From Cedecea davisae DSM 4568 (lineage in GTDB: Bacteria > Pseudomonadota > Gammaproteobacteria > Enterobacterales > Enterobacteriaceae), in assembly GCF_000412335.2 (NCBI RefSeq), contig NZ_KE161030.1, positions 704,015 through 768,014 of the forward strand: a stretch of DNA of 64,000 nucleotides, given 5' to 3'. The notes below the pieces were generated by a model. The model saw only the letters and a list, made by a program, of their open reading frames with translations. It had not been told where the DNA came from and did no database searches. Each line of letters begins with the position of its first letter. Positions within the stretch are counted from its first letter, which is position 1. Both the position numbers and the translations under genes were made by a program. This document shows positions 1-8,726 of this stretch, in pieces.

Positions 1-204
1 CCTGCATCAAGATTTGAGGCAGTAAATTATTATTTAGTTTGCCGAAATCTGGTGCGTGATATAGCAATATCTTTCGCAGATGAGAGTATCAATGAACTTG
101 ATATTGAATGGGACATTTGGAGTGAACTTGAACATGATGTACAAAATGATAGTTTAGTTCATGACTTAGCAAAAGTTATAAACAATAATCAAATTCATAG
201 TTAG
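1..204 (+). CDS. 3' end of an unknown AT-rich gene, cut by the window edge
   Basis: Frame 1 is open from the first base to a TAG at 202-204 and gives 67 residues rich in Asp, Glu and Asn (it contains WDIWSELEHD and ends NNNQIHS). The start lies outside the window. I do not recognise the family. The acidic, low-GC composition differs from the core genes further right and fits horizontally acquired DNA, as does the integrase relic that follows. Confidence 0.55.
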   Translation, partial: PASRFEAVNYYLVCRNLVRDIAISFADESINELDIEWDIWSELEHDVQNDSLVHDLAKVINNNQIHS

Positions 205-448
205 ATTGAAATTTAAAGTTTTGCTTTGCCCACTTTACAGCGCTTGAGCTTATGTTTTTATGAACTAAAGCTTGTGTAGCATGTCCTGCCAGCTATTAAT
301 ATCATTCTGAAGGTTTATGCAGAACGTTACAGGGGTTCTTTTGGGGGGGGGGATTGGGTAAGGCATATAAAGTTCATTAAATTCAATCGGTTAATTGGTG
401 TTTTTTGTTCCTGTTATCGGCACCAGTAACCACGCGATATTCACCAAA
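205..448. other. Non-coding stretch with a 10-G homopolymer
   Basis: No convincing gene is seen here. The sequence is AT-rich and holds an uninterrupted run of ten G at 343-352 preceded by four T. Such tracts are prone to slipped-strand length changes, but no frame or clear promoter spans this one, so no function is claimed. Confidence 0.5.
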
Positions 449-574
449 TCAGGAAGGCCACCTTGTGCCATTTACTGCCAGAAATGCGTCAATTTGCATG
501 GCATGCTGTGTAAGGTGGTTAGGTGCCAGATGGGCATAACGCTGAATCATTTCTATGCTTTCCCATCCTCCCAT
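449..574 (-). pseudogene. C-terminal relic of a phage-type tyrosine integrase
   Basis: Read on the minus strand, this 41-codon piece begins [18 protein letters not shown] and ends at a TGA. GGWES-x-EM-x-x-RYAHLAP is the conserved C-terminal block of tyrosine recombinases, with the catalytic Tyr in RYAHLAP. In-frame stops and lost alignment immediately upstream show that the catalytic Arg/His part is gone, so this is a fragment. It suggests that an integrative element once inserted near this edge. No attachment-site repeat or tRNA gene is seen beside it. Confidence 0.75.
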
Positions 575-759
575 TTCCAGTCCTCCTTAACGCAGCTCGC
601 CAGGCTGTGTTTGTAGTAGCACAGTAAAATTGGCCACCTGTAGGATAGGGCTGTCAGCCCGCCCGGACTGGCACTTACACCGGCGGGGCTTCCGTAAGAC
701 AGGCGAAAGCAGAACGTATCTGTATCAAAAACATCCCCCAGACTTTCCAGGTGTTGGTG

Positions 760-1353
760 TTAAGGAATGATTTTTTTAATTTTATAGATTTGGTAAAGCT
801 GTTGCATGCTGACTAAATGCGTCCTGCGCATCACGTTCCGTAAATGTGAGTATAAAGTTTTATTTTCGATAGACAGTCTGTTGCATATTACGCGATGGCT
901 TATTCCTCTGAAGAAAAGGTTAAGGATCCTCGTTTCTTTACGGCTGACATAGAACGTATCGCTGCGGTGTAGCTGACTTTTGTTATCAGACAGGTACAGA
1001 TGTTCTGCTTTCATTCTGTCCAGTACCGGGCGTATGTCACGGCGATTAATGATAATCAGGTTATCAGCCATCACTAAGAGCCTGTTTATCGGCGTGCACC
1101 TCACTTCGGTCAGGATGTAGAACAGCGTGTTTCGATAGCGCTGTACGAGTCGCCGAAGCTCTGCCTGTCCCCATTCGTTACACACCCGGTCTGCTCCCAG
1201 AAATACGCAATGCACCGGATATTCACTCAGCTTTGTGACAACATCCTGCAGCGTATCCACTATTGACACTTTTTGTGGGTACGAGAACTTTTCTTTCAGA
1301 TATACCCTCATTCCCAGCGCTGTAAAACTGCAGTCCTCAGCAATCAGAATCAT
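760..1353 (-). CDS. LuxR-type HTH transcription regulator of the fimbrial locus
   Basis: This 197-residue protein has a degenerate receiver-like N-terminal half (starting MILIAEDCSF) and a C-terminal LuxR/FixJ-type helix-turn-helix at about residues 137-190 (SRKETRILNLFFRG, then a recognition helix near NRLSIENKTLYSHL). A canonical phospho-acceptor region is not evident, so it probably acts without phosphorylation, as many fimbrial LuxR-type regulators do. It is divergent from the first fimbrial operon across a 703-bp region with clustered GATC boxes, so control of that operon is the likely role. This role is inferred from position. Confidence 0.7.
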   Translation of the reverse strand: MILIAEDCSFTALGMRVYLKEKFSYPQKVSIVDTLQDVVTKLSEYPVHCVFLGADRVCNEWGQAELRRLVQRYRNTLFYILTEVRCTPINRLLVMADNLIIINRRDIRPVLDRMKAEHLYLSDNKSQLHRSDTFYVSRKETRILNLFFRGISHRVICNRLSIENKTLYSHLRNVMRRTHLVSMQQLYQIYKIKKIIP

Positions 1354-2056
1354 TAGTCATCTCAATGGGTTTGATTTATTAGTAGGTTATTAATACATTT
1401 ATTTTGTAAATGAAATGTTATTCGCCGTGAATTCTTATAAATAAATTCCTTTTATTTTTTAAATGAAAAAATATTTACCGCCAGGAAAGGGCCCGACTTT
1501 CTTTCGACAGGCAAGGGAGGCCCCAGCTTGTATAAAGCTGTGTGTATTAACGCCGTTAATTTAAAGCGGGACCGTTACTTATATTCACTTTCAGGTAGCT
1601 ACATATTTAGCCTCATTAATGACACCAAGTATCGATGGGCTGAATTTAGATCATTTCACTAAAAAGATCACCTTCTTTGATCACAAATTCTTATTTATCA
1701 AGCAACATTGGATGATTATGCTGATTTGGTGATCTTGTTCAGGATATCGATCTTATTGTTAGTTGCATTGGCATGCCCGAGCAGAATAAATGCCATTATT
1801 TTATTTTGAATTCCCACATTCATTCCGTGGTTTAATATTTATTTAGGGTTTCTGTTCGAGGATTTACGTGAAAGCAGCATGATTGCAGATGGATGCAATT
1901 ATTTTTCAGTAGGCATAATAAGCCTGCGAACTTTAATGTGAGTCATCATTTTATATCCATCGAAATGCCGTTTTTTTCTTTGCTATCAATGTATTGCTCA
2001 GGAGTGTCCGAAAACTCCTGAGAAGATGCGTATTATTTAATCGAAAAGGATAATTC
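1354..2056. promoter_or_regulatory. Divergent regulatory region of the first fimbrial operon
   Basis: This AT-rich 703-bp intergenic region separates the LuxR-type regulator from the first pilin gene. Five GATC sites lie within 104 bp, starting at 1649, 1666, 1679, 1731 and 1749. The second and third are in the direct repeat GATCAC spaced 13 bp. A perfect 9-bp inverted repeat (1997-2005 with 2014-2022) would form a hairpin in the pilin leader, ending about 35 nt before the start codon. A likely ribosome binding site (AAAGGA) precedes the pilin ATG. I saw no fimS-like pair of inverted repeats. Confidence 0.55.
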
Positions 2057-2620
2057 ATGAAACGTAAAAATTTAGCTCTCGCGTTAACGACATTGCTTTG
2101 CACATCGTCGGTATTCGCTGATCCCGTAGCACCGCCTAAACCCGCCACGGTGAATGGAGGAACCATCAAATTTGTCGGCAGCCTGGTCAATGCCGCCTGT
2201 GCGCTTGAACAGCCGGCTGGCGGACAAGTTGTTGACCTCCAGCAATTCCGCGTGGCGGAACTAAAAAAGTCGGTAGGAGCTGCCACGCACGCACAAGATT
2301 TTGATATTAAGCTAACGGACTGCTCGGTTGAAACGTACAAGAAGGCCAGCGTTAACTTCAGTGGCGTGAGTGTACCGGGCGAAAATACCATTCTTGCTCT
2401 CGACAACGACCGCGGGACCTCTGCTGCCAGCGGCGTCGGGATCCGTATCCTGAGCAATGGGGAGGCCGTACCCGTCGACGGTTCAGGGGCTTCTGAAGCC
2501 ACGAATCTGACGCCGGGCAACACCAAAATGCGATTCCAGGCGCAGTACGTTTCGACGTCCACAGACGTTAAACCTGGCGCAGCGAATGCCAGCGCTGAGT
2601 TCAGCATCACCTATTCCTGA
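2057..2620 (+). CDS. Major fimbrial subunit (type 1 pilin family)
   Basis: The 187-residue pilin begins with a Sec signal peptide (cleavage likely after VFA, residue 21). The mature domain has the two-cysteine pattern of FimA-type subunits (NAACAL and LTDCSV) and ends in a donor-strand-compatible beta strand (AEFSITYS). It would polymerise into the fimbrial rod by donor-strand exchange. It is first in a plus-strand operon followed by chaperone, usher and two minor subunits. A strong hairpin directly after the stop probably raises pilin expression over the downstream genes. Confidence 0.85.
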   Translation: MKRKNLALALTTLLCTSSVFADPVAPPKPATVNGGTIKFVGSLVNAACALEQPAGGQVVDLQQFRVAELKKSVGAATHAQDFDIKLTDCSVETYKKASVNFSGVSVPGENTILALDNDRGTSAASGVGIRILSNGEAVPVDGSGASEATNLTPGNTKMRFQAQYVSTSTDVKPGAANASAEFSITYS

Positions 2621-2625
2621 CAGGC

Positions 2626-2653
2626 CCTGCTCCGGACCCTGGTCCGGAGCAGG
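2626..2653 (+). other. Strong hairpin between pilin and chaperone genes
   Basis: A perfect 13-bp inverted repeat (2626-2638 with 2641-2653, two-base loop) starts five bases after the pilin stop codon. No T-run follows, so it is better read as an mRNA-stabilising or partial-termination element than as a full terminator. The Shine-Dalgarno-like GGAG and AGG bases before the chaperone start fall inside its right arm. Confidence 0.75.
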
Positions 2654-2668
2654 TATCTCCGCAATATC

Positions 2669-3385
2669 ATGGTTATCAATATGACTCTTACGCGCTTTTT
2701 CCAGAGAAAAGCGGGCGCCCTTTTGCTCTCTTTTTTCAGCGTGCTGCCCCTTGGCGCCCAGGCCGGCGGCATAGTGCTGGGCGGTACCCGCATTATCTAT
2801 CCGCTGGACAGCCGGCAGCAGCCGGTCTCTGTCCGTAATACCGACGACAAAACCACCTTCCTGGTGCAGTCCTGGGTTGAGGGTGCAGACGGCCAGAAAA
2901 GTAAGGACTTTGTGGTCACGCCGCCGCTGTATACCGGCGGGCCCGGCAACGAGAATATGCTGCGCCTGGTGCGTACGGGGGGAGAATTACCCCGTGACCG
3001 GGAGAGCCTCTATTACTTCAATGCCAAGGCGATTCCTTCGGTGGATAAAAAAGCGCTTGAAGGAAAAAGCGCCCTCATTCTCGCCGTGGTCACCCGCGTC
3101 AAACTGTTTGTCAGACCTGAAGGGCTCAAGCCCCGGCCTGAGGCCGCGCCCGCCGAACTGCGTTTCCGGCTAAACGGGCAGAAGGTCACTGTCCATAATC
3201 CGACGCCGTACTACCTGACCCTGACCGACATAAAAGCCGGCAGAACGCCGCTGGCGGACACCATGGTTTCTCCTCTGAGTGACTCTTCCATCGCCCTGCC
3301 GCCGGGGGCGGGAAGCGACATCACCTTCAGCACCATCAACGACTACGGCGGCATCAGTACCCCGCAGAAAGGCGTCATGCAGTAA
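2669..3385 (+). CDS. Periplasmic fimbrial chaperone, FGS (PapD/FimC) type
   Basis: This 238-residue protein has a signal peptide (cleavage after GAQA) and two Ig-like domains. The conserved TRIIYPLDSRQQ and VRNTDDKTTFLVQSW strands of domain 1 are present, as is RDRESLYYFNAKAIPS with the family's carboxylate-binding region. The short F1-G1 loop without extra cysteines marks the FGS class. It would cap and deliver subunits to the neighbouring usher. Either ATG 2669 or ATG 2681 could be the start and neither has a strong ribosome binding site. I kept the longer form. Confidence 0.9.
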   Translation: MVINMTLTRFFQRKAGALLLSFFSVLPLGAQAGGIVLGGTRIIYPLDSRQQPVSVRNTDDKTTFLVQSWVEGADGQKSKDFVVTPPLYTGGPGNENMLRLVRTGGELPRDRESLYYFNAKAIPSVDKKALEGKSALILAVVTRVKLFVRPEGLKPRPEAAPAELRFRLNGQKVTVHNPTPYYLTLTDIKAGRTPLADTMVSPLSDSSIALPPGAGSDITFSTINDYGGISTPQKGVMQ

Positions 3386-3422
3386 GTGAGTTGCTCGCGG
3401 GATGTAAGGGAGGTTCAGCATT

Positions 3423-6143
3423 ATGGACAGAAAGCGGAACAGAAAAAAAAGGTCGGGAGACGGAGCGGGAGAGCCGTCGGCCATCATCGTTCCTGACCTT
3501 ACGGATGAAAAAAATAGCGACAAAAGAAAGAGAAGCCGCAGGACGCCTGAACATCAGCGGGGCGTCGCCCCCCTGGCGCTGGCGGTCACGCTGGCGCTGA
3601 CTGGTGGACCTGCGATGGCCGATGAACTCTGGTTCCCGCCCGGATTACTGGGGGGCGCGAAGACGGTGGCAGACCTGTCGCAGTTCCAGCGGGGCGGGCA
3701 GATGCCGGGCCGCTACCAGGTTGACATTGTGGTGAATGACACGGTGGTGGCCACCCGGACGCTCACCTTCGTGCCGCTGCCGGAGAAGGATATTCCCCCG
3801 GGCATTACCGATAACACCGGGTTGATGACCTGCCTGGGCCCTGACGAGCTGAAGGAAGTGGGATTGCGACCGGAGATACTAGCCCCACTGACCGGCCAGC
3901 CCGATGAGCAGCCAGAGGCGAGCGCCCTGTCGGACCAGCAGTGCCTGAACGTGGCAACCCTGGTGCCGCAGGCCACGACCCGCTTCGACTTCCAGCGTAT
4001 GCGCCTGGAGCTGAGCATCCCTCAGGCTGCGTTGCTGGCCAGACCCCGGGGATGGATACCGCCGGAGCAGTGGGACGAGGGCATCAATGCGGCCCTGCTC
4101 AACTACAACCTGAGCGGCAGCGACAACCGCGGGCGATACGGCAACAGCCGCAGCAACTACCTGCGCCTGAGCGGCGGCCTGAACCTTGGCGCCTGGCGTT
4201 TTCGGGACGATATGACCTGGAGCAGTTACCGCAGCCGTTACTCCAGCGAGAGTCGCTGGCAGCACGGGAGCGCCTGGGCGGAGCGGGCCATTATTCCCTG
4301 GCGCAGCCGCCTGACGCTCGGGGACGCCACCACCGATGGCGATATTTTTGATTCGGTAGGTTTTCGCGGCGTGCGGCTGATGACCGACGACAGTATGTAC
4401 CCGGACAGCCAGCGCGGCTATGCCCCGGTTATCCGCGGCACCGCCGTCGGCAACGCCCGGGTGACGGTCCGGCAGAACGGGTACGAGATGTACCGGATGA
4501 ACGTGGCCCCGGGGCCATTTGTTATCGACGATATGTACCCGATGTACGCCGGGGGTGACCTTGAGGTCACCGTGACAGAGGCGGACGGCAGCCGAAAAAC
4601 GTTCACCGTGCCGTATTCCTCGGTGCCTCTCCTCCTGCGTGAGGGGCGCGTGACCTACTCGGTGACCGCGGGACGGCTGCGCAGCAACAGCGACCGCTAT
4701 GAAACCCCGGCCTTCGTGCAGCCGACCCTGGTGTGGGGACTGCCGTATAACATCACCGCTTACGGCGGGCTGCAGCTGGCGGAGCGCTACCGGGCGGGAA
4801 CGCTGGGCGCTGGCCTGAATATGGGGCGCTGGGGGGCTATCTCTGCCGACGCCACCCACGCCGACAGCGAGTTGACCGACGGCAGCCGCCATCAGGGGCA
4901 GTCCGTACGATTCCTCTATGGCCGGTCGCTGAACGACCTGGGGACGACGTTCCAGCTGGCGGGCTACCGCTACTCGACGCAGGGCTTCCACACCCTGGAC
5001 GAGACGGCGCTGAAAGGCATGTCGGGCTGGCTGTACGACCCGAAGGAGGTGGATGCGGACGGCCGGCCGGCGCGCCGCCCGGTGACGGACTATTTCAACC
5101 TCTATGACAATAAGCGGCAGCGCATACAGGTCAATATCTCCCAGCGGCTGGGGGATATCGGCGCCCTCTACCTGACCGGCAGCCGGCAGACCTACTGGAA
5201 CCGCCGCGGGAGCAGCGAGTCGCTGCAGGCTGGTTTCAGCGGGATGGTGGGGACGGTGAATTACAGCGTCTCCTTTAACCAGACGCGCAATACCGGGCTG
5301 TCACAGACGGACCGTTCGCTGTACCTGACGCTGTCGGTGCCGCTGGAGCGCTGGCTGCCGTCGGGCAGCTCGCCGGTCTACGCCACCCTGAGCGGCGGGC
5401 GTGACGGGCGCGGCAATGTCACGCAGCAGCTGGGCCTCAGCGGCTCGGCGCTGGAGCGCGGCAACCTGAGCTGGAACGTCAGCCAGGGGCACTCCCGGGA
5501 CGGGGGGAACAGCAGCAGCGCGAGCCTCTATTACCAGGGCGGGTACGGCAACGGCAACCTGGGCTACAGCCACAGCGGCAGCTACACCCAGACCAGCTAT
5601 GGCGTGTCGGGCGGAATGCTGTTGCACCGGAACGGGCTGACGCTGGGCCAGCCGCTGGGGGATACCAGTGTCCTGGTGGCCGCCCCCGGTGCGGCGAATG
5701 TGCCGGTGGGCAACGCCGGCGGAGTGCAGACGGACTGGCGGGGCTACACGGTGATGCCGTACGCCACGGTGTACCGTGAAAACCGGGTCGCGCTGGACAC
5801 CACGAAGCTGGACGACCGGACAGAAATTGATAACGCGGTGAGCCGGGTGGTGCCGACGCGCGGGGCCATCGTCAGGGCAGAATTTAAAGCGAGAACCGGG
5901 CTACGGGCGCTGATAACGCTGACGCACAATGGGAAGCCGCTGCCGTTCGGGACGACGGTCACGTCGGGCGATAACGGGAGCATCGTCGGGGACGAGGGCC
6001 AGGTCTTCCTGTCGGGACTGTCGCCGCAGGGCACCCTGAAGGCGAAATGGGGCGCGGGTGCGGACCAGCAGTGCACGGTGCGCTACCGGCTGCCGGCGCA
6101 AAAAGAACACCTGATACAGGTCAGTCAGATTTGTCAGTCATAA
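3423..6143 (+). CDS. Outer-membrane fimbrial usher (PapC/FimD family)
   Basis: The 906-residue usher forms the translocation pore for the pilus. It shows the periplasmic N-terminal domain (ELWFPPGLL, then QFQRGGQMPGRYQVDI), a central beta barrel with plug and C-terminal domains ending with the paired cysteine region (DQQCTVRY and ISQICQS). The start has a good ribosome binding site (GGGAGG), but about 46 highly basic, charged residues precede the hydrophobic signal segment (LALAVTLALTGGPAMA). That is unusually long for a signal peptide n-region. No in-frame ATG exists nearer to the signal sequence. Confidence 0.92.
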   Translation: MDRKRNRKKRSGDGAGEPSAIIVPDLTDEKNSDKRKRSRRTPEHQRGVAPLALAVTLALTGGPAMADELWFPPGLLGGAKTVADLSQFQRGGQMPGRYQVDIVVNDTVVATRTLTFVPLPEKDIPPGITDNTGLMTCLGPDELKEVGLRPEILAPLTGQPDEQPEASALSDQQCLNVATLVPQATTRFDFQRMRLELSIPQAALLARPRGWIPPEQWDEGINAALLNYNLSGSDNRGRYGNSRSNYLRLSGGLNLGAWRFRDDMTWSSYRSRYSSESRWQHGSAWAERAIIPWRSRLTLGDATTDGDIFDSVGFRGVRLMTDDSMYPDSQRGYAPVIRGTAVGNARVTVRQNGYEMYRMNVAPGPFVIDDMYPMYAGGDLEVTVTEADGSRKTFTVPYSSVPLLLREGRVTYSVTAGRLRSNSDRYETPAFVQPTLVWGLPYNITAYGGLQLAERYRAGTLGAGLNMGRWGAISADATHADSELTDGSRHQGQSVRFLYGRSLNDLGTTFQLAGYRYSTQGFHTLDETALKGMSGWLYDPKEVDADGRPARRPVTDYFNLYDNKRQRIQVNISQRLGDIGALYLTGSRQTYWNRRGSSESLQAGFSGMVGTVNYSVSFNQTRNTGLSQTDRSLYLTLSVPLERWLPSGSSPVYATLSGGRDGRGNVTQQLGLSGSALERGNLSWNVSQGHSRDGGNSSSASLYYQGGYGNGNLGYSHSGSYTQTSYGVSGGMLLHRNGLTLGQPLGDTSVLVAAPGAANVPVGNAGGVQTDWRGYTVMPYATVYRENRVALDTTKLDDRTEIDNAVSRVVPTRGAIVRAEFKARTGLRALITLTHNGKPLPFGTTVTSGDNGSIVGDEGQVFLSGLSPQGTLKAKWGAGADQQCTVRYRLPAQKEHLIQVSQICQS

Positions 6144-6156
6144 GGAGCATCATGAA

Positions 6157-6702
6157 ATGGGAAAAAAAATGAAGCAGGAAATGAAGGCACGTTGTCAGCA
6201 GGGCATCCGACGCATCGTGCTGCTGGGCGCTCTGGGGCCGTTGTTTGCCGCACCGGCAGCCCTGGCAGCCGAAAGCGCAACCACGACGATCACGATTAAA
6301 GGGACGGTGCGGGCATCATGCAGTATTGGTTTAAAAAACAGCAGCGTGACGCTGCCCCCTGTCGATTTAGTCGAAAATCAGAAGCCCGGGGAAACAATCC
6401 CGGACGTGACGCCGACAAAAATTGAAGTTACCGGGAAATGTACCGGGGCGGAAAAAATAAAGTACTCGCTGAAGGCGGTCTCCGGGGTGGATGGCAGCTG
6501 CCTGGCCCCGGCAGAGGGTAAGGTCATTCAGATGTGTCTCTATAACGGTGAAAAGAAGCTCGATTTTACCGGCGGAACGGTGCCGACGATAGAGAACCAG
6601 AAAAACGGAGAGCTGACCCTGGATATTAAACCGGCTTATGGCACCGCCCCCAAAACAGGAGAGTACTCGGCCTCGCTCTCTATAAAAGTTGAGCCAATGT
6701 GA
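6157..6702 (+). CDS. Minor fimbrial subunit
   Basis: This 181-residue exported protein follows the usher after 13 bp. A signal peptide ends near ALAAE and the mature part begins with a TTTITIKGTV strand, followed by a Cys pair (RASCSIG and TGKCTG) and a second pair around GSCLAP and QMCLYNG. The C-terminal strand SASLSIKVEP is typical of pilin-like domains. The AAGGAG at 6142 also serves an overlapping ATG at 6152 that runs into a stop after six codons, so 6157 is the better start. It resembles the next gene in layout, suggesting a duplicated pair of tip or minor subunits. Confidence 0.75.
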   Translation: MGKKMKQEMKARCQQGIRRIVLLGALGPLFAAPAALAAESATTTITIKGTVRASCSIGLKNSSVTLPPVDLVENQKPGETIPDVTPTKIEVTGKCTGAEKIKYSLKAVSGVDGSCLAPAEGKVIQMCLYNGEKKLDFTGGTVPTIENQKNGELTLDIKPAYGTAPKTGEYSASLSIKVEPM

Positions 6703-6747
6703 ACATAAAACTACCGGTGCGGGAGTGGGACGGCGAGGAGGGTTGAA

Positions 6748-7257
6748 ATGAAACGGTCAGCAATGAGGCATGCCGCGCACGCGCTTGTGTTATCGGCGAT
6801 GGTTGCCCCTGCCGGGCTACAGGCGGCAGGGGATGTGCAGGCGGAAATCACCGGGACTATCAGGGCCAGCTGCACCATGACGTCTCCCCCCCTGGTTGCC
6901 GTCGGCGGCATACCGCTTGCGGAGATATCCCTGCCCGGCAGTGAGAGCGGGCTTGCCCGGTATGCAAAAGCCTTCACGATAGGCACTCGCTGTGTGGGCA
7001 CGACGGAATATCGCCTGACCTTTAAAGCGGAGCATGTGACGGACAGCGGCTGCGCGGATACCGGCGCCGGGGCGATGGCGTTCTGTCTGTATCACGGGGA
7101 CAAGCTGATTAATCTGACTGGCCGGGAGGGGGGCAGCATTGACGGCACGCCGGCCCACGCGGAGGTGGGGATGAGCGTGAGGCCGGCCCGGGGCAGCCAG
7201 GACGCCGTTGCCGGTGAGTACAGTGCCAGCGTCACGGTAACGGTCGAGCCGCAGTGA
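6748..7257 (+). CDS. Minor fimbrial subunit, paralogue of the preceding gene
   Basis: This 169-residue exported protein has a signal peptide ending near GLQAAG. The mature part repeats the pattern of the previous gene: EITGTIRASCTM, TRCVGT, GCADTGAG and a FCLYHGDKLINLTG block matching MCLYNGEKKLDFTG upstream, then a C-terminal SASVTVTVEP strand. The four cysteines align with those of the neighbour, so the two are probably tandem paralogues used as tip or adaptor subunits. No two-domain adhesin follows, so one of these may be the terminal subunit. A short hairpin (7262-7280) lies just after the stop. Confidence 0.75.
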   Translation: MKRSAMRHAAHALVLSAMVAPAGLQAAGDVQAEITGTIRASCTMTSPPLVAVGGIPLAEISLPGSESGLARYAKAFTIGTRCVGTTEYRLTFKAEHVTDSGCADTGAGAMAFCLYHGDKLINLTGREGGSIDGTPAHAEVGMSVRPARGSQDAVAGEYSASVTVTVEPQ

Positions 7258-7510
7258 GAACGCCTGTTAAAAAAACAGGCGCAGTGCCCGCCGCAGAGGG
7301 CACATCACGCATGCAATGGAAGCAGGCATATGCGTGGCTGTGTGATACACGAAAAAGACATCCTCCGGACTCGGACGTCTGTAGCAAGGCTTTGACTGGC
7401 TGGGTATAGGCCCCGCCCTCTCACCGCGTGGAGGCTTACGAATCGCGATGGATGGCATGGGGGAGTCGGCTGCTGACAGCGGCTTCCATTCGAAATCAAT
7501 AGGATAGAAT

Positions 7511-8110
7511 ATGAAAAGGATCATGGCCGCGGTTTTGGTTTTAATAATAACTTCACCCGTATGTAAAGCACAGGGTACGACGATGTGGTGGAAAACGTTC
7601 AGCCGTGCCCACAACGCTACGGTACCTCTGGCCGACGCCAGCGAAATTGAGTGCGATCTACTCGCCAACGACCACCGTCCCGGGATACCCTCCGACGGTC
7701 GGACGGTGGGCAGGATAAGGTTGGTACGCGAATCCGGCGGGTCTGGGGAATACCGCAACCCAGACATCGGCATACCAGCACCAGCTACGTACACCTGGGC
7801 GTTCTGCGTTGGGATGACGATGACGAAGATCTCTGGGACGTATACTCCGTCGAGCACCGACGGGATATACCCATGGGTCGTTGAAGGCCCTGACATAGTC
7901 TCCGGTGACAGTAAGCGCGTGGTGATCGAGCCTACCCTCCCGAGCGATAAACATATGGTGCGTCCTGACCTACTGAGCGTGACGGGGGACAGCGACGTCG
8001 CGACCGGCGTATGGATTGGTGAAGCGAACGGGAAGATCATCGGTGACATCACTGGGAAGCGACCCGGCGAGTATGTATTCGTGATAACGATGCTACTCAC
8101 GTGGCACTGA
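7511..8110 (+). CDS. Predicted exported protein of unknown function after the fimbrial operon
   Basis: This 199-residue frame has a credible signal peptide (MKRIMAAVLVLIITSPVCKA) and a start with a modest upstream AGGA. It contains two internal cysteines and ends in a strand-like segment (GEYVFVITMLLTWH) resembling the end of a pilin domain. It could be a diverged or decaying last gene of the fimbrial operon, 253 bp downstream of it. The opposite strand also stays largely open here, and codon use is less regular than in neighbouring genes, so confidence is moderate. I do not recognise the family. Confidence 0.45.
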   Translation: MKRIMAAVLVLIITSPVCKAQGTTMWWKTFSRAHNATVPLADASEIECDLLANDHRPGIPSDGRTVGRIRLVRESGGSGEYRNPDIGIPAPATYTWAFCVGMTMTKISGTYTPSSTDGIYPWVVEGPDIVSGDSKRVVIEPTLPSDKHMVRPDLLSVTGDSDVATGVWIGEANGKIIGDITGKRPGEYVFVITMLLTWH

Positions 8111-8726
8111 CGGTACGAACACACCGGCGACCTTAATCGCTAAGCGGTCCTCGCCAGCCGAAGCAACCGCAGCCAACGTTCCTGGTATCGTCGTTGAAGG
8201 GCGCAGAGCATAGAACCACGACGTTGCGTCTGAGGTGATCATCAAAAACGTATCGGTACTAATTGCGTACGCGTAAATCTGCGTGACGACAACCGTTGTG
8301 GTAAGAACATACAGAAAATAACCAACATGAAAAGGTGGACTACCGTTGGATACGGGAATATGCCAGGATTTGGTACCAGTTCACCGTTGGAGCACCTGTC
8401 TCCGAAGGGTCAGGAGCTTTTCGCTGACAGTACCGTTGAGGCGGAGCGTTCCGTGTCGGAATGCCACCTCACAGTTGATATTGAGGATCTCCGGATCTTC
8501 TGTTGGCGGTACTGCCTGGACCGCCAGTGGTCCCGCAGGGGCGTTGAGTGTTTAATGAAGTAGCTGAGGAAGGTCTGTCGAAGGCCGCAGGAGTTTACCT
8601 ACACGCCACTACTGCCGCCAGTTGAACGACCGAACGGCGTTAATGCCATTTTCAAGCACCCGTTTTGAGATGGATAACCGGGTGCGCAGGAGGCGGCAAC
8701 GAGCTGATGTGTAAGCTCAGGAGAAT
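8111..8726. other. Probably decayed coding DNA, no intact gene
   Basis: No intact gene is supported. Protein-like but broken frames appear on both strands. On the minus strand one frame runs from about 8556 to 8103 with a single internal TGA near 8386. It contains a hydrophobic stretch and segments such as FLMITSDATSWFYALRP. On the plus strand a 78-codon frame (8327-8563) and a short frame ending AGVYLHATTAAS look like pieces separated by frameshifts. The likely reading is a pseudogene or rearranged phage or fimbrial DNA. Confidence 0.35.

Noticed and set aside
1354-2056. Possible fimS-like invertible promoter
   Set aside because: I looked for paired inverted repeats flanking a promoter and for a FimB/FimE-type recombinase. 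Neither was found. The only integrase trace is a fragment.
1951-2610. 219-codon minus-strand frame opposite the first pilin
   Set aside because: Shadow of the pilin gene, which has a signal peptide and the expected cysteines.
3879-4991. 370-codon minus-strand frame inside the first usher
   Set aside because: Antisense to a well-supported usher gene, with low-complexity Ala/Arg/Val/His content and no family features.
7267-8124. 285-codon minus-strand frame opposite the exported protein at 7511-8110
   Set aside because: The plus-strand frame has a signal peptide and ribosome binding site. The minus frame has no such start and reads as an unstructured Ser/Pro-rich sequence.
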